A DNA stretch of 64,000 nt from Shinisaurus crocodilurus (GCA_021292165.1 CM037880.1:223044467-223108466), one strand, 5' to 3'; positions 21,600 to 32,819 are shown, counted from the first letter of the stretch. A program made the numbers and translations. Notes: a model not told the origin generated them from the sequence alone.

Positions 21600-21960
21600 A
21601 TGAAATCATCTCTTTTTGACACATTTTAGTGATCAGAAATATATCAAAAACGTAATTAAAATTTCCCACTTCCTTTATTTATTTTCTGATTGCTAGTTAT
21701 AGCATTGCCCATATATGCTGCCGATAAGCTTTTTCTCCCCCTCAGGTGCTAAAAATTACCCTTCAGTCTTGCAGCTGCCTGTCTGCTGGTTTATGATCAA
21801 TCAATGACTAACGGCCATCCCTCATAGTTTTCCAATAACACACCTGGAGGGCCAATAGATCATTAATGTAATTATTCTGAGCATCTGTGGCTGATTATTA
21901 GCAGTAATTGTATATTAATAGCATCTGGAGGCATCATTAAGAAAACAGTGTGCATCAAAT
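21600..21960. other. Candidate conserved non-coding element
   Basis: AT-rich, repeat-free text with several homeobox-like cores (attaatgtaattattc, gattattagcagtaattg, atattaatagc). This texture is common in vertebrate developmental enhancers, but conservation cannot be tested here. Confidence 0.25.
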
Positions 21961-22391
21961 GGGGTTCATGAGATGATAAATGGCTGAGGTCCATCAAAAC
22001 GTCGCACAGTTAGTGGCAGAAATCTCTCCGGGGCTCTCGTTGTCAGGCCCAAACCCCAGCAATCCACACACATCTTTTGCAGTGACCCAGATATTGACCT
22101 GAGGCCAGAGAATCTGCAGGTCTCCCTGAAGAGCTGCTGAAATCTCACCTGTTGAGCAGCCAAAGATGGCCAGTGGTGATGGGGGAGCCCCACCCCATCA
22201 GATGGGCAACCGCGTCCCAGCAGCCTCAGATCGACCTAGTGGGGAGAGCTCAAGCCCTCTGGGGAGGCAATCGCACAAGGCCCCTCATTCCTCTCGTCCC
22301 TCGGACCGCCTGAGGTGCTAATAACCCCTCCAAGAGAAGACAAAATGTCAAAGGATTGCAAACCTTCTAGGCCAGGGTTCAGCTGTGTCAA

Positions 22392-23173
22392 GAAGGACCT
22401 TCCCCCGGATCACGTGCAGCTGTGGGCGGGGAGAAATTTTGCGGATGTGGGGGGAAGTGAGGCGAGACATACATACCTGTCGACGCAGGTATACAGTCAG
22501 CAAGGGGGCGGGGCTACAGAAGCCAATATTAGGCCTCGCAGCCCGTCCCACACCCTCTTTGTTTTCCTGCAGCTCCCTCCCTCCCGCCCTGTATACAGTA
22601 TGGGCTCCTCTGGCCGCCGTTAAGGGGCCGAGTAGGAATTTTGGCTCATCCTTGTTAGAAGGGTGAGCGCGTTTCGCCTACTTCATACTGCTGCAGGGTT
22701 CGGGAGTATTTGTATTTAGTGTATAGTTAGTCAAATGGTCACATTTAGTTAGTTGGCAGGTAAGTGCGGGTTAGGGGATTGATAGGGTGAGGTGAGCATA
22801 CCTGGCACCATTTAGGTGACAGGCGGTTCCAGGATGCCTCAGGTTGATGGGTCAGTAGGCTCAGACAGCTGGGGATCAGGAACGCCTGTGAGACCTTTGT
22901 TATCGCCAAGCTTGTTGTCGTGAGACTCCGAGAGGAGGCGATGCAACAAAGGCTCCCATCACTATAAAGTGAAAAATGGGGCGGTGGCGGATTCATCGCC
23001 ACCTCCCGTTTTTTGGGTGCTCCGCCCACTGGCATGATTGAGCGGCCTCGGAGGCCGAGTAGAATAACCCGCACTCCATCCCTTTGCAGTTCATTGTATG
23101 TAAATAAACGTGGCCCAGTTAAACACCAACTAAGCGTCTCGACTCATCATTTCCCCCCTTTTACATTCGCAAA
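22392..23173. repeat. Repeat unit E, copy 1 of 3
   Basis: About 780 bp from gaaggaccttcccc to ttacattcgcaa, repeated at 24714 and 27028. It contains a consensus splice donor (caggtaagt, 22757-22765), an acceptor-like ccctttgcag ending at 23089, and AATAAA at 23103-23108. The element class is unknown. Solo LTR or DIRS/Ngaro-like derivative are possible, but no TG/CA ends or coding frame support either. Confidence 0.8.
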
Positions 23174-23878
23174 TCTACTTTTCACTGATAAGGTAGGGCT
23201 TGAGGTGATGTCCAAGGCCTACCTCTTGACACAGGGTTCAGTTCTGCTTTGATGATTGTCTGAACAGATTATCTGCCTGAGAGTGGTCCACTGTCCCAGA
23301 TTTTGTAGCCCAGTATACTGCTGTGTTGCAGTTGGACTTCCATCAACTGTAGCCTGCATCTCTGGCTTCAGGTCACCACCATGTCCTGCAGGGGTGAGCA
23401 ACCTCTTTCAGCCCGAGGACCCTATTCCCTTTCGGAATCTCATAGCTGGCTGGGGCATGCTGGGAGCTTGTGGGACTTTTTTCTGCCTAAACATGCGTAG
23501 GGTTGCACCGTTACTGGCTTAGTGTGCTTCAGATTGTTTGTTGCGTATGGACTGATTAAATTCTGTTCTGGAGTTCATATCGTGCCTCTTTCCAACCAAC
23601 TAATTCCCAAAGCAATGATTGTGTACATTTTTTTTATTCCTGTGTGTTCAATAAAATACACACACACACCCTTTTTGGAATAGACTTGTGCACGTGTGGG
23701 TATGTGTGTTCATCACTGGAACAGATCTGCGGAGATGCGCTGCTGCCAACGTTGAAAGATCCCACAGACCTGTGTCTCTCTGAATGTGTGAATATTCCTG
23801 CACATGTTCTGAGAGGACATTTGCTAACAGCTCTTTGGGACATCTCATGGAGGTGGTGGCACCTGACTATCTTTGGCC

Positions 23879-24014
23879 TAGGCCTCTCCAACCGTGGGTC
23901 CCCAGATGTTGCTGGATTGCAGCTCCCGGAATCCCTTGCCATTAGCCAGGCTGGCTGGGTATGCTGGGAGCTGTAGGCCAGCAACATCTGGGGACCCACG
24001 GTTGGAGAGCCCTG
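23879..24014. mobile_element. P2 palindromic MITE (F copy 1, first)
   Basis: The ends contain ctctccaaccgtgggtcccc and its inverse, with arms gatgttgctggattgcagct and agctgtaggccagcaacatc. It resembles P1 with a different arm. No exact duplication was read. The duplicate is at 26193-26328. Confidence 0.75.
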
Positions 24015-24348
24015 GGCTAGAATCAAAGGCATCTGCCCAGCTGTAGCAATAACTTTTTTTCTTTAAAAGATGTACAGCAGGTTGAACAGGCATTATGGGT
24101 GCGCAGAAGCAAGAGCATAGGCAGTCCCACATTCACAGCAACATCGGTCCAGCCCCAAAGGACATAAAATCGCCCTTCCCCAGCCATATCCTAACAACAC
24201 GCTCTGCCGTCTCGGATGGGGCAAGCTCCGTGCAGTCCTGTTCCAAGTGGGCGTGGCTTACATCCCAGGTGCTTGGAATAGGCAACACCCAAGAATTGTC
24301 CCGTCCCCACTCCCATCAATGACCAGCCCAGTCAAAAGCCATCTAGAC

Positions 24349-24484
24349 CAGGGCTCTCCAACCGTGGGTCCCCAGATGTTGCTGGCCTACAGTTCCCAGC
24401 ATACCCAGTCAGCATGGCTAATTGCAAGGGATTCTGGGAGCTGTAGTCCAGCAACATCTGGGGACCTACGGTTGGAGAGCCCTG
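24349..24484. mobile_element. P2 palindromic MITE (F copy 1, second)
   Basis: Starts cagggctctccaaccgtggg and ends ggttggagagccctg. Flanks atctagac and gtctagaa share the core tctaga, a probable decayed duplication. The duplicate is at 26663-26798. Confidence 0.8.
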
Positions 24485-24713
24485 GTCTAGAAGACAGTGT
24501 CCCCTACAAAAATAAAAACAACACAACCTTTTGTGGCTACAACTTGCCTTGCAGGCGAGTAGTGCTGATCTTGAGCACAAGAAAGCGTGAGAGGGAAAGA
24601 GCTGGGAGGGGTTCAACGGTTGTTTTGATTACCAGGACTTTGTGCCAGGAAGTAATACTGAAAGAGTATCTCTGAGCATGTGCGGCATGCCCCTCATCAC
24701 TACGTAACTGCAG

Positions 24714-25499
24714 GAAGGACCTTCCCCTGCATCACGTGCAGCTGTGGGCGGGGAGAAATTTTGAGGATGTGGGGGGGAAGTGAGGCGAGACATACATACC
24801 TGTCGACGCAGGTATACAGTCAGCAAGGGGGGGGGCTACAGAAGCCAATATTAGGCCTCGCAGCCCGCCCCACACCCTCTTTGTTTTCCGGCAGCTCCCT
24901 CCCTCCCGCCCTGCCTGTATACAGTATGGGCTCCTCCAGTCGCCGTTAAGGGGCCGAGTAAGAATTTTGCCCCATCCTTGTTAGAAGGGTGAGAGCGTTT
25001 CGCCTACTCCATACTGTTGCAGGGTTTGGGAGTATTTGTATTTAGTGTATAGCTAGTCGAATGGTCACATTTAGTTAGTGGGCAGGTAAGTGCGGGTTAG
25101 GGGATTGATAGGGTGAGGTGAGCATACCTGGCACCATTTAGGTGACAGGCGGTTCCAGGATGCCTCAGGTTGATGGGTCAGTAGGCTCAGACAGCTGGGG
25201 ATCAGGAACGCCTGTGAGACCTTTGTTCTCGCCAAGCTTGTTGTCGTGAGACTCCGAGAGGAGGCGATGCAACAAAGGCTCCCATCACTATAAAGTGGAA
25301 AATGTGGCGGTGGCGGATTCATCGCCACCTCCCGTTTTTTGGGTGCTCCGCCCACTGGCATGATTGAGCGGCCTCGGAGGCCGAGTAGAATAACCCGCAC
25401 TCCATCCCTTTGCAGTTCATTGTATGTAAATAAACGTGGCCCAGTTAAACACCAACTAAGCGTCTCGACTCATCATTTCCCCCCTTTTACATTCGCAAA
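24714..25499. repeat. Repeat unit E, copy 2 of 3
   Basis: Same order as E1 with the splice-like signals and AATAAA retained. Differences are scattered single bases, plus a 4-bp length change in the poly-G/C and ccctgcctgtat region. Confidence 0.85.
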
Positions 25500-26192
25500 T
25501 CTACTTTTCACTGATAAGGTAGGGCTTGAGGTGATGTCCAAGGCCTACCTCTTGACACAGGGTTCAGTTCTGCTCTGATGATTGTCTGAACAGATTATCT
25601 GCCTGAGAGTGGTCCACTGTCCCAGATTTTGTAGCCCAGTATACTGCTGTGTTGCAGTTGGACTTCCATCAACTGTAGCCTGCATCTCTGGCTTCAGGTC
25701 ACCACCATGTCCTGCAGGGGTGAGCAACCTCTTTCAGCCCGAGGACCCTATTCCCTTTCGGAATCTCATAGCTGGCTGGGGCATGCTGGGAGCTTGTGGG
25801 ACTTTTTTCTGCCTAAACATGCACCCTTACTGTCTTAGTGTGCTTCAGATTGTTTGTTGTGTATGGACTGATTAAATTCTGTTCTGGAGTTCATATCGTG
25901 CCTCTTTCCAACCAACTAATTCCCAAAGCAATGATTGTGTACATTTTTTTTATTCCTGTGTGTTCAATAAAATACCCCCCCCTTTTTTTTGGAATAGACT
26001 TGTGCACGTGTGGGTATGTGTGTTCATCACTGGAACAGATCTGCGGAGATGCGCTGCTGCCAATGTTGAAAGATCCCACAGACCTGTGTCTCTCTGAATG
26101 TGTGAATATTCCTGCACATGTTCTGAGAGGACATTTGCTAACAGCTCTTTGGGACATCTCATGGAGGTGCTAGCACCTGCCTATCTTTGGCC

Positions 26193-26328
26193 TAGGGCTC
26201 TCCAACCGTGGGTCCCCAGATGTTGCTGGACTACAGCTCCCAGAATCCCTTGCCATTAGCCATGCTGGCTGGGTATGCTGGGAGCTGTAGGCCAGCAACA
26301 TCTGGGGACCCACGGTTGGAGAGCCCTG
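26193..26328. mobile_element. P2 palindromic MITE (F copy 2, first)
   Basis: Duplicate of 23879-24014. Here the arm reads gctggactacagctcccaga, closer to a perfect palindrome than the copy-1 arm. Confidence 0.75.
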
Positions 26329-26662
26329 GGCTAGAATCAAAGGCATCTGCCCAGCTGTAGCAATAACTTTTTTTCTTTAAAAGATGTACAGCAGGTTGAA
26401 CAGGCATTATGGGTGCGCAGAAGCAAGAGCATAGGCAGTCCCACATTCACAGCAACATCGGTCCAGCCCCAAAGGACATAAAATCGCCCTTCCCCAGCCA
26501 TATCCTAACAACACGCTCTGCCGTCTCGGATGGGGCAAGCTCCGTGCAGTCCTGTTCCAAGTGGGCGTGGCTTACATCCCAGGTGCTTGGAATAGGCAAC
26601 ACCCAAGAATTGTCCCGTCCCCACTCCCATCAATGACCAGCCCAGTCAAAAGCCATCTAGAC

Positions 26663-26798
26663 CAGGGCTCTCCAACCGTGGGTCCCCAGATGTTGCTGGC
26701 CTACAGCTCCCAGCATACCCAGTCAGCATGGCTAATTGCAAAGGATTCTGGGAGCTGTAGTCCAGCAACATCTGGGGACCTACGGTTGGAGAGCCCTG
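26663..26798. mobile_element. P2 palindromic MITE (F copy 2, second)
   Basis: Duplicate of 24349-24484, with the same flanking tctaga cores. Confidence 0.8.
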
Positions 26799-27027
26799 GT
26801 CTAGAAGACAGTGTCCCCTACAAAAATAAAAACAACACAACCTTTTGTGGCTACAACTTGCCTTGCAGGCGAGTAGTGCTGATCTTGAGCACAAGAAAGC
26901 GTGAGAGGGAAAGAGCTGGGAGGGGTTCAACGGTTGTTTTGATTACCAGGACTTTGTGCCAGGAAGTAATACTGAAAGAGTATCTCTGAGCATGTGCGGC
27001 ATGCCCCTCATCACTACGTAACTGCAG

Positions 27028-27817
27028 GAAGGACCTTCCCCCGCATCATGCGCAGCTGTGGGCGGGGAGAAATTTTGCGGATGTGGGGGGGAAGTGAGGC
27101 GAGACATACATACCTGTCGACGCAGGTATACAGTCAGCAAGGGGGGCGGGGCTACAGAAGCCAATATTAGGCCTCGCAGCCCGCCCCACACCCTCTTTGT
27201 TTTCCGGCAGCTCCCTCCCTCCCGCCCTGTATACAGTATGGGCTCCTCCAGTCGCCGTTAAGGGGCCGAGTAAGAATTTTGGCCCATCCTTGTTAGAAGG
27301 GTGAGCGCGTTTCGCCTACTCCATACTGTTGCAGGGTTGGGAGTATTTGTATTTAGTGTATAGCTAGTCGAATGGTCACATTTAGTTAGTTGGCAGGTAA
27401 GTGCGGGTTAGGGGATTGATAGGGTGAGGTGAGCATACCTGGCACCATTCAGGTGACAGGCGGCTCCAGGATGCCTCAGGTGGATGGGTCAGTAGGCTCA
27501 GTCAGCGTCTGAGGATCAGGAACGCCTGTGAGACCTTTGTTATCGCCAAGCTTGTTGTCGTGAGACTCCGAGAGGAGGCGATGCAACAAAGGCTCCCATC
27601 ACTATAAAGTGGGAAATGTGGCGGTGGCGGATTCATCGCCACCTCCCGTTTTTTGGGTGCTCCGCCCACTGGCACGATTGAACGGCCTCGGAGGCCGAGT
27701 AGAATAACCCGCACTCCATCCCTTTGCAGTTCATTGTATGTAAATAAACGTGGCCCAGTTAAACACCAACTAAGCGTCTCGACTCATCATTTCCCCCCCC
27801 CCCTTTACATTTGCAAG
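27028..27817. repeat. Repeat unit E, copy 3 of 3
   Basis: Third E. After ttacatttgcaa the sequence departs from F and becomes unique. It has a longer C run before its end and a few private substitutions, for example ggcacgattgaacgg where E1 and E2 have ggcatgattgagcgg. Confidence 0.85.
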
Positions 27818-28685
27818 TCCTTGCAGGTCTGGAAAGGAGGGGAAGAGCCCTCCTTCCAGTAGAGACGGGGTGGCGTTCTGGCAAGCTTGACCCCCTGCAG
27901 AGCTGGGCAGGGCCTCATCCAGGCAGCCAGCAGCAGGGAGGGGGAACATTGTTAGCCTCATCTTACAAGGCAGGGAAGGGCTCCCTGTAAGTAAAAATAA
28001 TAGATAAATCAAGTGTCATAGAGGGTGGACCGTGGCAGATTCTTGCACACAAGTTTATTTATCACTGTTTTCTCTCTGGGATGCTGACAGATCTGGGGGG
28101 GGGGGTAATTACAGCACCTTGCTTGATGGATGAGGCTTGTGGGTGGAAGCAGTTCTTCCTGCAACTTTAAAGAAAAAAAAGACAGAAAGAAAGAAAGAAA
28201 GAAAGTCCCACGGGGAGTGGCTGGAAGCTTAAAGCAGAAGCCCCTTCTTGACAAGCCTCAGGCTGACTCACAGAATGACAGACATGGAAGGGGGCCAAAA
28301 GCAGAAGGCAGGAAGATCCATCCATCCAGGTGGGCTGGCGGCAGCGCCCTCCAGCTTTGCTTTCTGCAATCCACACCATGCCGTGCAAGCGCACGGCGAC
28401 AAGTTCAGTGCCGAGCAAAAGAGAACTCGAGTAAGTGAGCCAAGCCTCATTCTGCAAAACAACAAAAACAACTCAACAACATCCAGAATCACTGGCCGTT
28501 CTGACCCTGGGGTGGGGAGATCTCCTTCCTGGGCCCCGTTATGGCAACCAGACCCTGAACAAGCAAAACCCTCTCTGAGCCTTCAGTGGGAAATGTTTTG
28601 GGGCACAACAACCAAAAATGTGCTCCACGCATCTGCCCACAGATGAGGCTTCTCCTGCTTTAAAGGTCGTGATGCGCCCCTCCGG
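27818..28685. other. No recognised gene
   Basis: Unassigned apart from poly-G at 28096-28105 and a short (GAAA)n run at about 28185-28205. Confidence 0.4.
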
Positions 28686-28689
28686 ATCG

Positions 28690-28867
28690 TGAGCCCACGA
28701 AGCCACCTTCAGCGGAGTCCATCTAGCCCAGGGGGTGAAGTACTCCGCCTGGCAGTAGTGCTCCAAGGACTCTTTCCAAGTCCATCTGTACAAGGTACTT
28801 CCGCTGGACGGATCGAACCTAGAACTGTCAGCTTGCAAAGCATGTGCTCACCCGCTGAGCTCTGGGC
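28690..28867 (-). mobile_element. Decayed tRNA-derived SINE
   Basis: Reverse reading gives agctcagcgggtgagcacat, gctttgcaagc, a B-box-like ggttcgatcc block, and a 3' body with gggctagatgg. It lies just upstream of a LINE tail. Confidence 0.55.
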
Positions 28868-28914
28868 AGGCGTCAGCGCCTGAGTCCCACCTGCCCAGAT
28901 AAGAAGGTACAATG

Positions 28915-29775
28915 GGGGAATGACGGAGCTGGAAAATGTCGATCATTTTCTCTATCTTGGCAGCTATCTTTCTGTTACAGCTAACATCGACAGTGAAATC
29001 CAGCATCATTTGAGCTCCGCAAGTGCCGCGTTTTCTCGAATGAAACACAGAGTGTTCGAGGATCGGGATATTTGTAAGAAGACCAAAACACTGGTTTATG
29101 AAGCCATTGTATTACCAACTTTATTGTATGCCTGCGAAACATGGGCTATCTATAAACGCCATTTCCACCTCCTTGAAAGATTTCATCAACGTTGCCTCCG
29201 GAAAATCCTGCGAATTACTTGGGAAGATAGGCGAACAAATGTCAGTGTACTGGAAGAAGCAAAGTCTACTAGAGTTGAAAAAATGATCCTTCAATGTCAA
29301 CTTCAATGGACCGGTCATGTTGTTTGAATGTCTGACTGCCATCTCCCAAAGCAGTTACTTTATTCCCAACTCAAGCATGGAAAGCGGAATATCGGTGGTC
29401 AATATAAGAGGTTTAAAGATGTTCATAAGGCTAATCTAAAAAAAATGCAATATAAACATCGAAAACTGGGAAGCTCTGGCCCATGAACGATCTAAATGGA
29501 GGTTGGCCTCTCACAAAGGTTCCATGGACTTTGAAGAAGCCCGAGTGCAAGGTGAAAGGGAGAAACGTGCCAAGCGAAAAGCACGTCAAACGAATCCTTT
29601 ACAGGACCATCTTCCATCTGGTAACCTGTGTCCTCACTGTGGGAAGCTGTGTGGATCTAGAATTGTCCTCCATAGTCACTTACGGACCCATCGCTAGAGT
29701 CTACACAATCTTCTTTAGAATTTCCTCCTTTTATCCTGGAAGACAATCTTACTCAGTCACGAGTGATCGCCTGAT
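28915..29775 (+). pseudogene. LINE reverse-transcriptase C-terminus with C2H2 finger, copy 1
   Basis: Frame 28920-29327 contains DHFLYLGSYLS, LYACETWAIY and LERFHQRCLRKILRITWEDR, then stops after QLQWTGHVV. At that stop a TGA replaces the CGA present in the copy at 30335, a likely CpG decay. A second frame (29503-29697) ends with CPHCGKLCGSRIVLHSHLRT, a C-X2-C-X12-H-X3-H finger, reached through a 1-base gain in an A run near 29440. The 3' end is gatgatgatgatg. It is an I/Ingi/Vingi-like or related non-LTR element; the clade is uncertain. Confidence 0.75.
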
Positions 29776-29789
29776 GATGATGATGACAA

Positions 29790-30095
29790 GCACCCTCACA
29801 TGCGCATCCCTATGGAATGATCTCCCCGAAGAGCCAACATGGTTATCTTTTTGGCACCAGATTAGGACCTTCTTCTTCTCTCGGGCGTTTGGCAGCAGAT
29901 GGTGTGGTTTTAATCAGGTCCTGGATTTTTCTCAATGTTGATTGTTTAAAATTGTTTTAGATCTATGTGTGTCTCTGTGTGTGCTGTCGGCTTATATGTT
30001 TGTATGTAAATGGTTTTTATCATGGTATTTTTAAGGTTTTAATCTTTGTAAACCGGCCAGAGAGCTTTGGTTATTGGGTGGTACTAGAGAAATGT
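29790..30095 (+). mobile_element. L2-like LINE 3' end
   Basis: Reads LWNDLPEEPTWLSFW and FFFSRAF before a stop, then a 3' UTR with aaaccggccagagagctttg and tattgggtggta. It directly follows the (gat)n tail of the previous LINE. Confidence 0.7.
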
Positions 30096-30291
30096 AATCA
30101 ATGAAATGAGATCATTGGGGAATGAGACCTTGGGTGCAATTCCGATGCACACTCAGGGGTAGTTTTTCTTTGTTTGTTTTTTTAATCGGGGGGGGGTTAT
30201 TACTTGTTGTTTTAATGCATTTTGTACACTGCCCTGTGATTTGAGGATGAAGGGCGCTATATAAGCAGCAGCAGCAACAATCACACTAAAG

Positions 30292-30964
30292 CAGTGTTCT
30301 CCAACCTTGGGTCCCCAGATGTTTTTGGCCTACATCCTGCGAATTACTTGGGAAGATAAGCGAACAAATGTCAGTGTACTGGAAGAAGCAAAGACTACTA
30401 GCATTGAAAAAATGATCTTTCAACGCCAACTTCAGTGGACCGGTCATGTTGTTCGAATGCCTGACTGCCGTCTCCCAAAGCAGTTACTTTACTCCCAACT
30501 CAAGGATGGAAAGCGGAATATCGGTGGTCAATATAAGAGGTTTAAAGATGTTCATAAGGCTAATCTAAAAAAATGCAATATAAACATCGAAAACTGGGAA
30601 GCTCTGGCCCATGAACGATCTAAATCGAGGTTGGCCTTTCACAAAGGTTCCATGGACTTTGAAGAAGCCCGAGTGCAAGGTGAAAGGGAGAAACGTGCTA
30701 AGCGAAAAGCACGTCAAATGAATCCTTTACAGGACCATCTTCTATCTGGTAACCTGTGTCCTCACTGTGGGAAGCTGTGTGGATCTAGAATTGGCCTCCA
30801 CAGTCACTTACGGACCCATCGCTAGAGTCTACACAATCTTCTTTAGAATTTCCTCCTTTTATCCCGGAAGACAATCTTACTCGGTCACGAGTGATCGCCT
30901 GATGATGATGATGCTGGGAGTTGTAGGCCAAAAACATCTGGGGACCCAAGGTTGGAGAACACTG
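30292..30964. mobile_element. P1 MITE with a LINE fragment at its centre
   Basis: Left arm 30292-30334 (cagtgttctccaaccttggg and on) and right arm 30914-30964 (ctgggagttgtaggcc to gagaacactg) are the two halves of a P1 element. A perfect duplication, cactaaag, flanks the whole at 30284-30291 and 30965-30972. The central palindrome is gone and 579 bp of LINE sequence takes its place. Confidence 0.88.
30335..30913 (+). pseudogene. LINE C-terminus with C2H2 finger, copy 2
   Basis: The frame to 30825 encodes ILRITWEDKRTNVSVLEEAK, QLQWTGHVVRMPDCRLPKQL and SMDFEEARVQGEREKRAKRK, and ends with CPHCGKLCGSRIGLHSHLRT and HR. The frame is open to its stop, unlike copy 1. The 3' UTR ends in gatgatgatgatg exactly at the MITE arm. 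It is 5'-truncated 12 codons before the GHVV motif region of copy 1. Confidence 0.85.
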
Positions 30965-31014
30965 CACTAAAGAGTACTTTTGAGTAAACGTCCATATAGG
31001 ATCAGAGGCACATC

Positions 31015-31062
31015 TGCAGCACAATCCTACCCAATGCATGTTTCCTTGGAAGTAAGTCCAAC
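31015..31062 (+). repeat. Short dispersed repeat (aatcctatgcatg type)
   Basis: Reads gcacaatcctacccaatgca then tgtttccttggaagtaagtc. The same text occurs at 47705-47775 and, decayed, at 55925-56000. Its start resembles the outer ends of P4 MITEs. Confidence 0.5.
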
Positions 31063-31224
31063 GGTGCCCTGCACGGACAGAGATAGACTGGCCAACCGCT
31101 ATCCATACACTGGACAACTTGCAGTTCCATTACTGCCCTGCGTTGTACTGTACGTGGGGCTCCCTTTGAAAATGGTTTTGGAAATTGCACTGACTTCCAG
31201 TCTGTTTCTGGTGTTGGTGTGTGT

Positions 31225-31616
31225 GGAGCTTCAAAGCCCTGAACGGCTTGGAGCCAGAGTACCTAAACGAATGATGCCTCCTCCCGTTTCTATCTGCCTC
31301 GAACTTTCCGTCCTTTTCAGAGGCTCTCCTCCAGGTGCCCCCGCTGAATGAAGTAAAGGGCAGGGCACTACGAGACGCGAGAGGGCCTTCTCGGGGTTGT
31401 GCTGCCCTGTTCATGGGATGCTCGCCCCGAGTATGCTCGACGCCCGCTGCCCACGCTGTTATTTTCTTGGGGCCAGGGGGAGGCATTTCTCTTCTCCCAA
31501 GCATTTTAGATGATTATTTTTTTTTTCCTAATGCTGTTTTTAACCTATTTTTGTCTGTTTTATTGTGTGAGCCGCCCTGAGAACTTTATACAGGGTGGTA
31601 TATAAATAAGATATTT
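31225..31616 (+). mobile_element. L2-like LINE 3' end, decayed
   Basis: Begins LQSPERLGARVPKR (compare LNGLGPGYLKD at 2590) and ends with gtgagccgccctgagaactt and a tataaataag tail. Frames are broken by indels. Confidence 0.6.
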
Positions 31617-31734
31617 TATTTATAATAAATCCTTTAAAAAAAATTAGGATTTCACCCTGAATGTCAGTTGTCAATTCACCCAAAGCCATCCAGTAAGCTT
31701 CGTGGCTGAGACGGGCTTAGGGCCAGGCCTCTCA

Positions 31735-31972
31735 CACTCCCACGGGAATATAGGAGGAATATAGTGCCTCCTCTTGCCCCATAGGAATACAGGAGGCTGC
31801 CGCATACAGACCCAGACCCCGGGTCCATCTAGCCCAGAATTGTCGACACTGACCGGCAGCTCCAGGGTTTCAGGCTGGGTATTTCCCCCAGCCCTGGCTG
31901 GAGATGCTGGGAATCAAACCTGGGACCTTCTGCTTGGAAAGCAAGGACTCTACCACTGAGCTATGGCCCTTT
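31735..31972 (-). mobile_element. tRNA-derived SINE
   Basis: The reverse strand gives a head at 31972-31940 (catagctcagtggtagagtc), a B-box region in ggtcccaggtttgattccca, and a 3' body ending near aggctgccgcat. Nearly full length. Confidence 0.75.
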
Positions 31973-32034
31973 CCTTTTAAAAACAAAGTAAGTTTCCAGT
32001 CCTCATGGTTCTGAGTAAATGAGTGCTTTAAATA

Positions 32035-32232
32035 GGAATATAGGAAGCTGACATAACATGTCAGATCCTTGGTCCATCTTGGTATTGTCAACACTGGCTG
32101 GTAGCAATGGCTCTCCAAGGTTTCCGGCAGGAGTTTCCCCCCACCCCCCACCCCCAGCCTTACCTGGAATTGCCGGGGATCGAACCGCGGTCCTTCTGCA
32201 TGCAAAGAAGGGACTCTACCACTGAGCTGTGG
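32035..32232 (-). mobile_element. tRNA-derived SINE
   Basis: Same family and orientation as the SINE at 31735. Head cacagctcagtggtagagtc at 32229-32210, B box in ggttcgatccccggca, poly-G in the body, and 3' end tcagcttcctatattcc. Confidence 0.78.
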
Positions 32233-32294
32233 ACACGCCACTGCAGCTGCTGCTCGCATCATTAAACGGCTGCTTCAGCTGCCTAATTCCAGAC

Positions 32295-32400
32295 AGGCTC
32301 TCATAAGAACATCAGAAGAGCCCTGAAACTGGATCAGGCCAAAGTTTCCCACACTGGCTGACTTGATTCCAGCGGGAAGCCCACAACAAGCAGGATATGG
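32295..32400 (+). repeat. R2 repeat, partial
   Basis: Starts cataagaacatcagaagagc and contains ctggatcaggccaaa and cacaacaagcaggatatggg, matching the first half of 43676-43945. Confidence 0.55.
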
Positions 32401-32684
32401 GGTCAACACAGCCCTCTGCAGTTTGCCCCCAGCACACATCCAGTTTAGAGATATCGGATCTCCCTACTTCCGTATTACCAAAAATTACAACTAACAAAGC
32501 TTCCCCCTTAAAACTCTCACAATGCTGCCCCTGTGCACTGACTGAGGCTCCATATTGCTCTCATGGCAGACAGACACAAGCACGGCACACCAGGTTTTAA
32601 AAAAAAACTGCACATGGAACTTTTAGATCCCAGTATAAAATTAAAACAGCATCAGTGGAAATGGCCTCATCACAGACCCTAGTA

Positions 32685-32819
32685 CAGTGTTCTCCAACCT
32701 TGGGTCCCCAGATGTTTTTGGCCTACAACTCCCAGCATGCCCCAGCCAGCGTAGCTGGCTGGGGCATGCTGGGAGTTGTAGGCCAAAAACATCTGGGGAC
32801 CCAAGGTTGGAGAACACTG
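32685..32819. mobile_element. P1 palindromic hAT MITE, near-perfect hairpin
   Basis: 135 bp from cagtgttctccaaccttggg to ggttggagaacactg, a hairpin across the full length around gccagcgtagctggc. A perfect 8-bp duplication, ccctagta, lies at 32677-32684 and 32820-32827. This is the best P1 reference copy in the window. Confidence 0.95.

Larger units (their letters stand above)
23174..24713. repeat. Repeat unit F, copy 1 of 2
   Basis: The 1540 bp between E1 and E2 recur almost unchanged at 25500-27027. F has no coding frame, no tRNA primer-binding site after E and no polypurine tract before E, so it is not the internal part of an ordinary LTR element. It carries half of a P4 MITE and two full palindromes. 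Confidence 0.88.
25500..27027. repeat. Repeat unit F, copy 2 of 2
   Basis: It is nearly identical to 23174-24713. The visible differences are a loss of about 10 bp in the P4 half (gcgtagggttgc is absent here) and a (CA)n run in copy 1 that reads as poly-C here near 25975. Such similarity implies a recent duplication. Confidence 0.88.

Noticed and set aside
22392..27817. LTR retrotransposon in tandem (E as LTR, F as internal region)
   Set aside because: The order fits, but F has no primer-binding site, polypurine tract or coding frame, carries unrelated MITEs, and E lacks TG/CA ends.
29503..30825. Host C2H2 zinc-finger gene
   Set aside because: The finger is the last part of a LINE frame found three times (28915, 30335, 43183), always followed by the same 3' tail ending in gat repeats.
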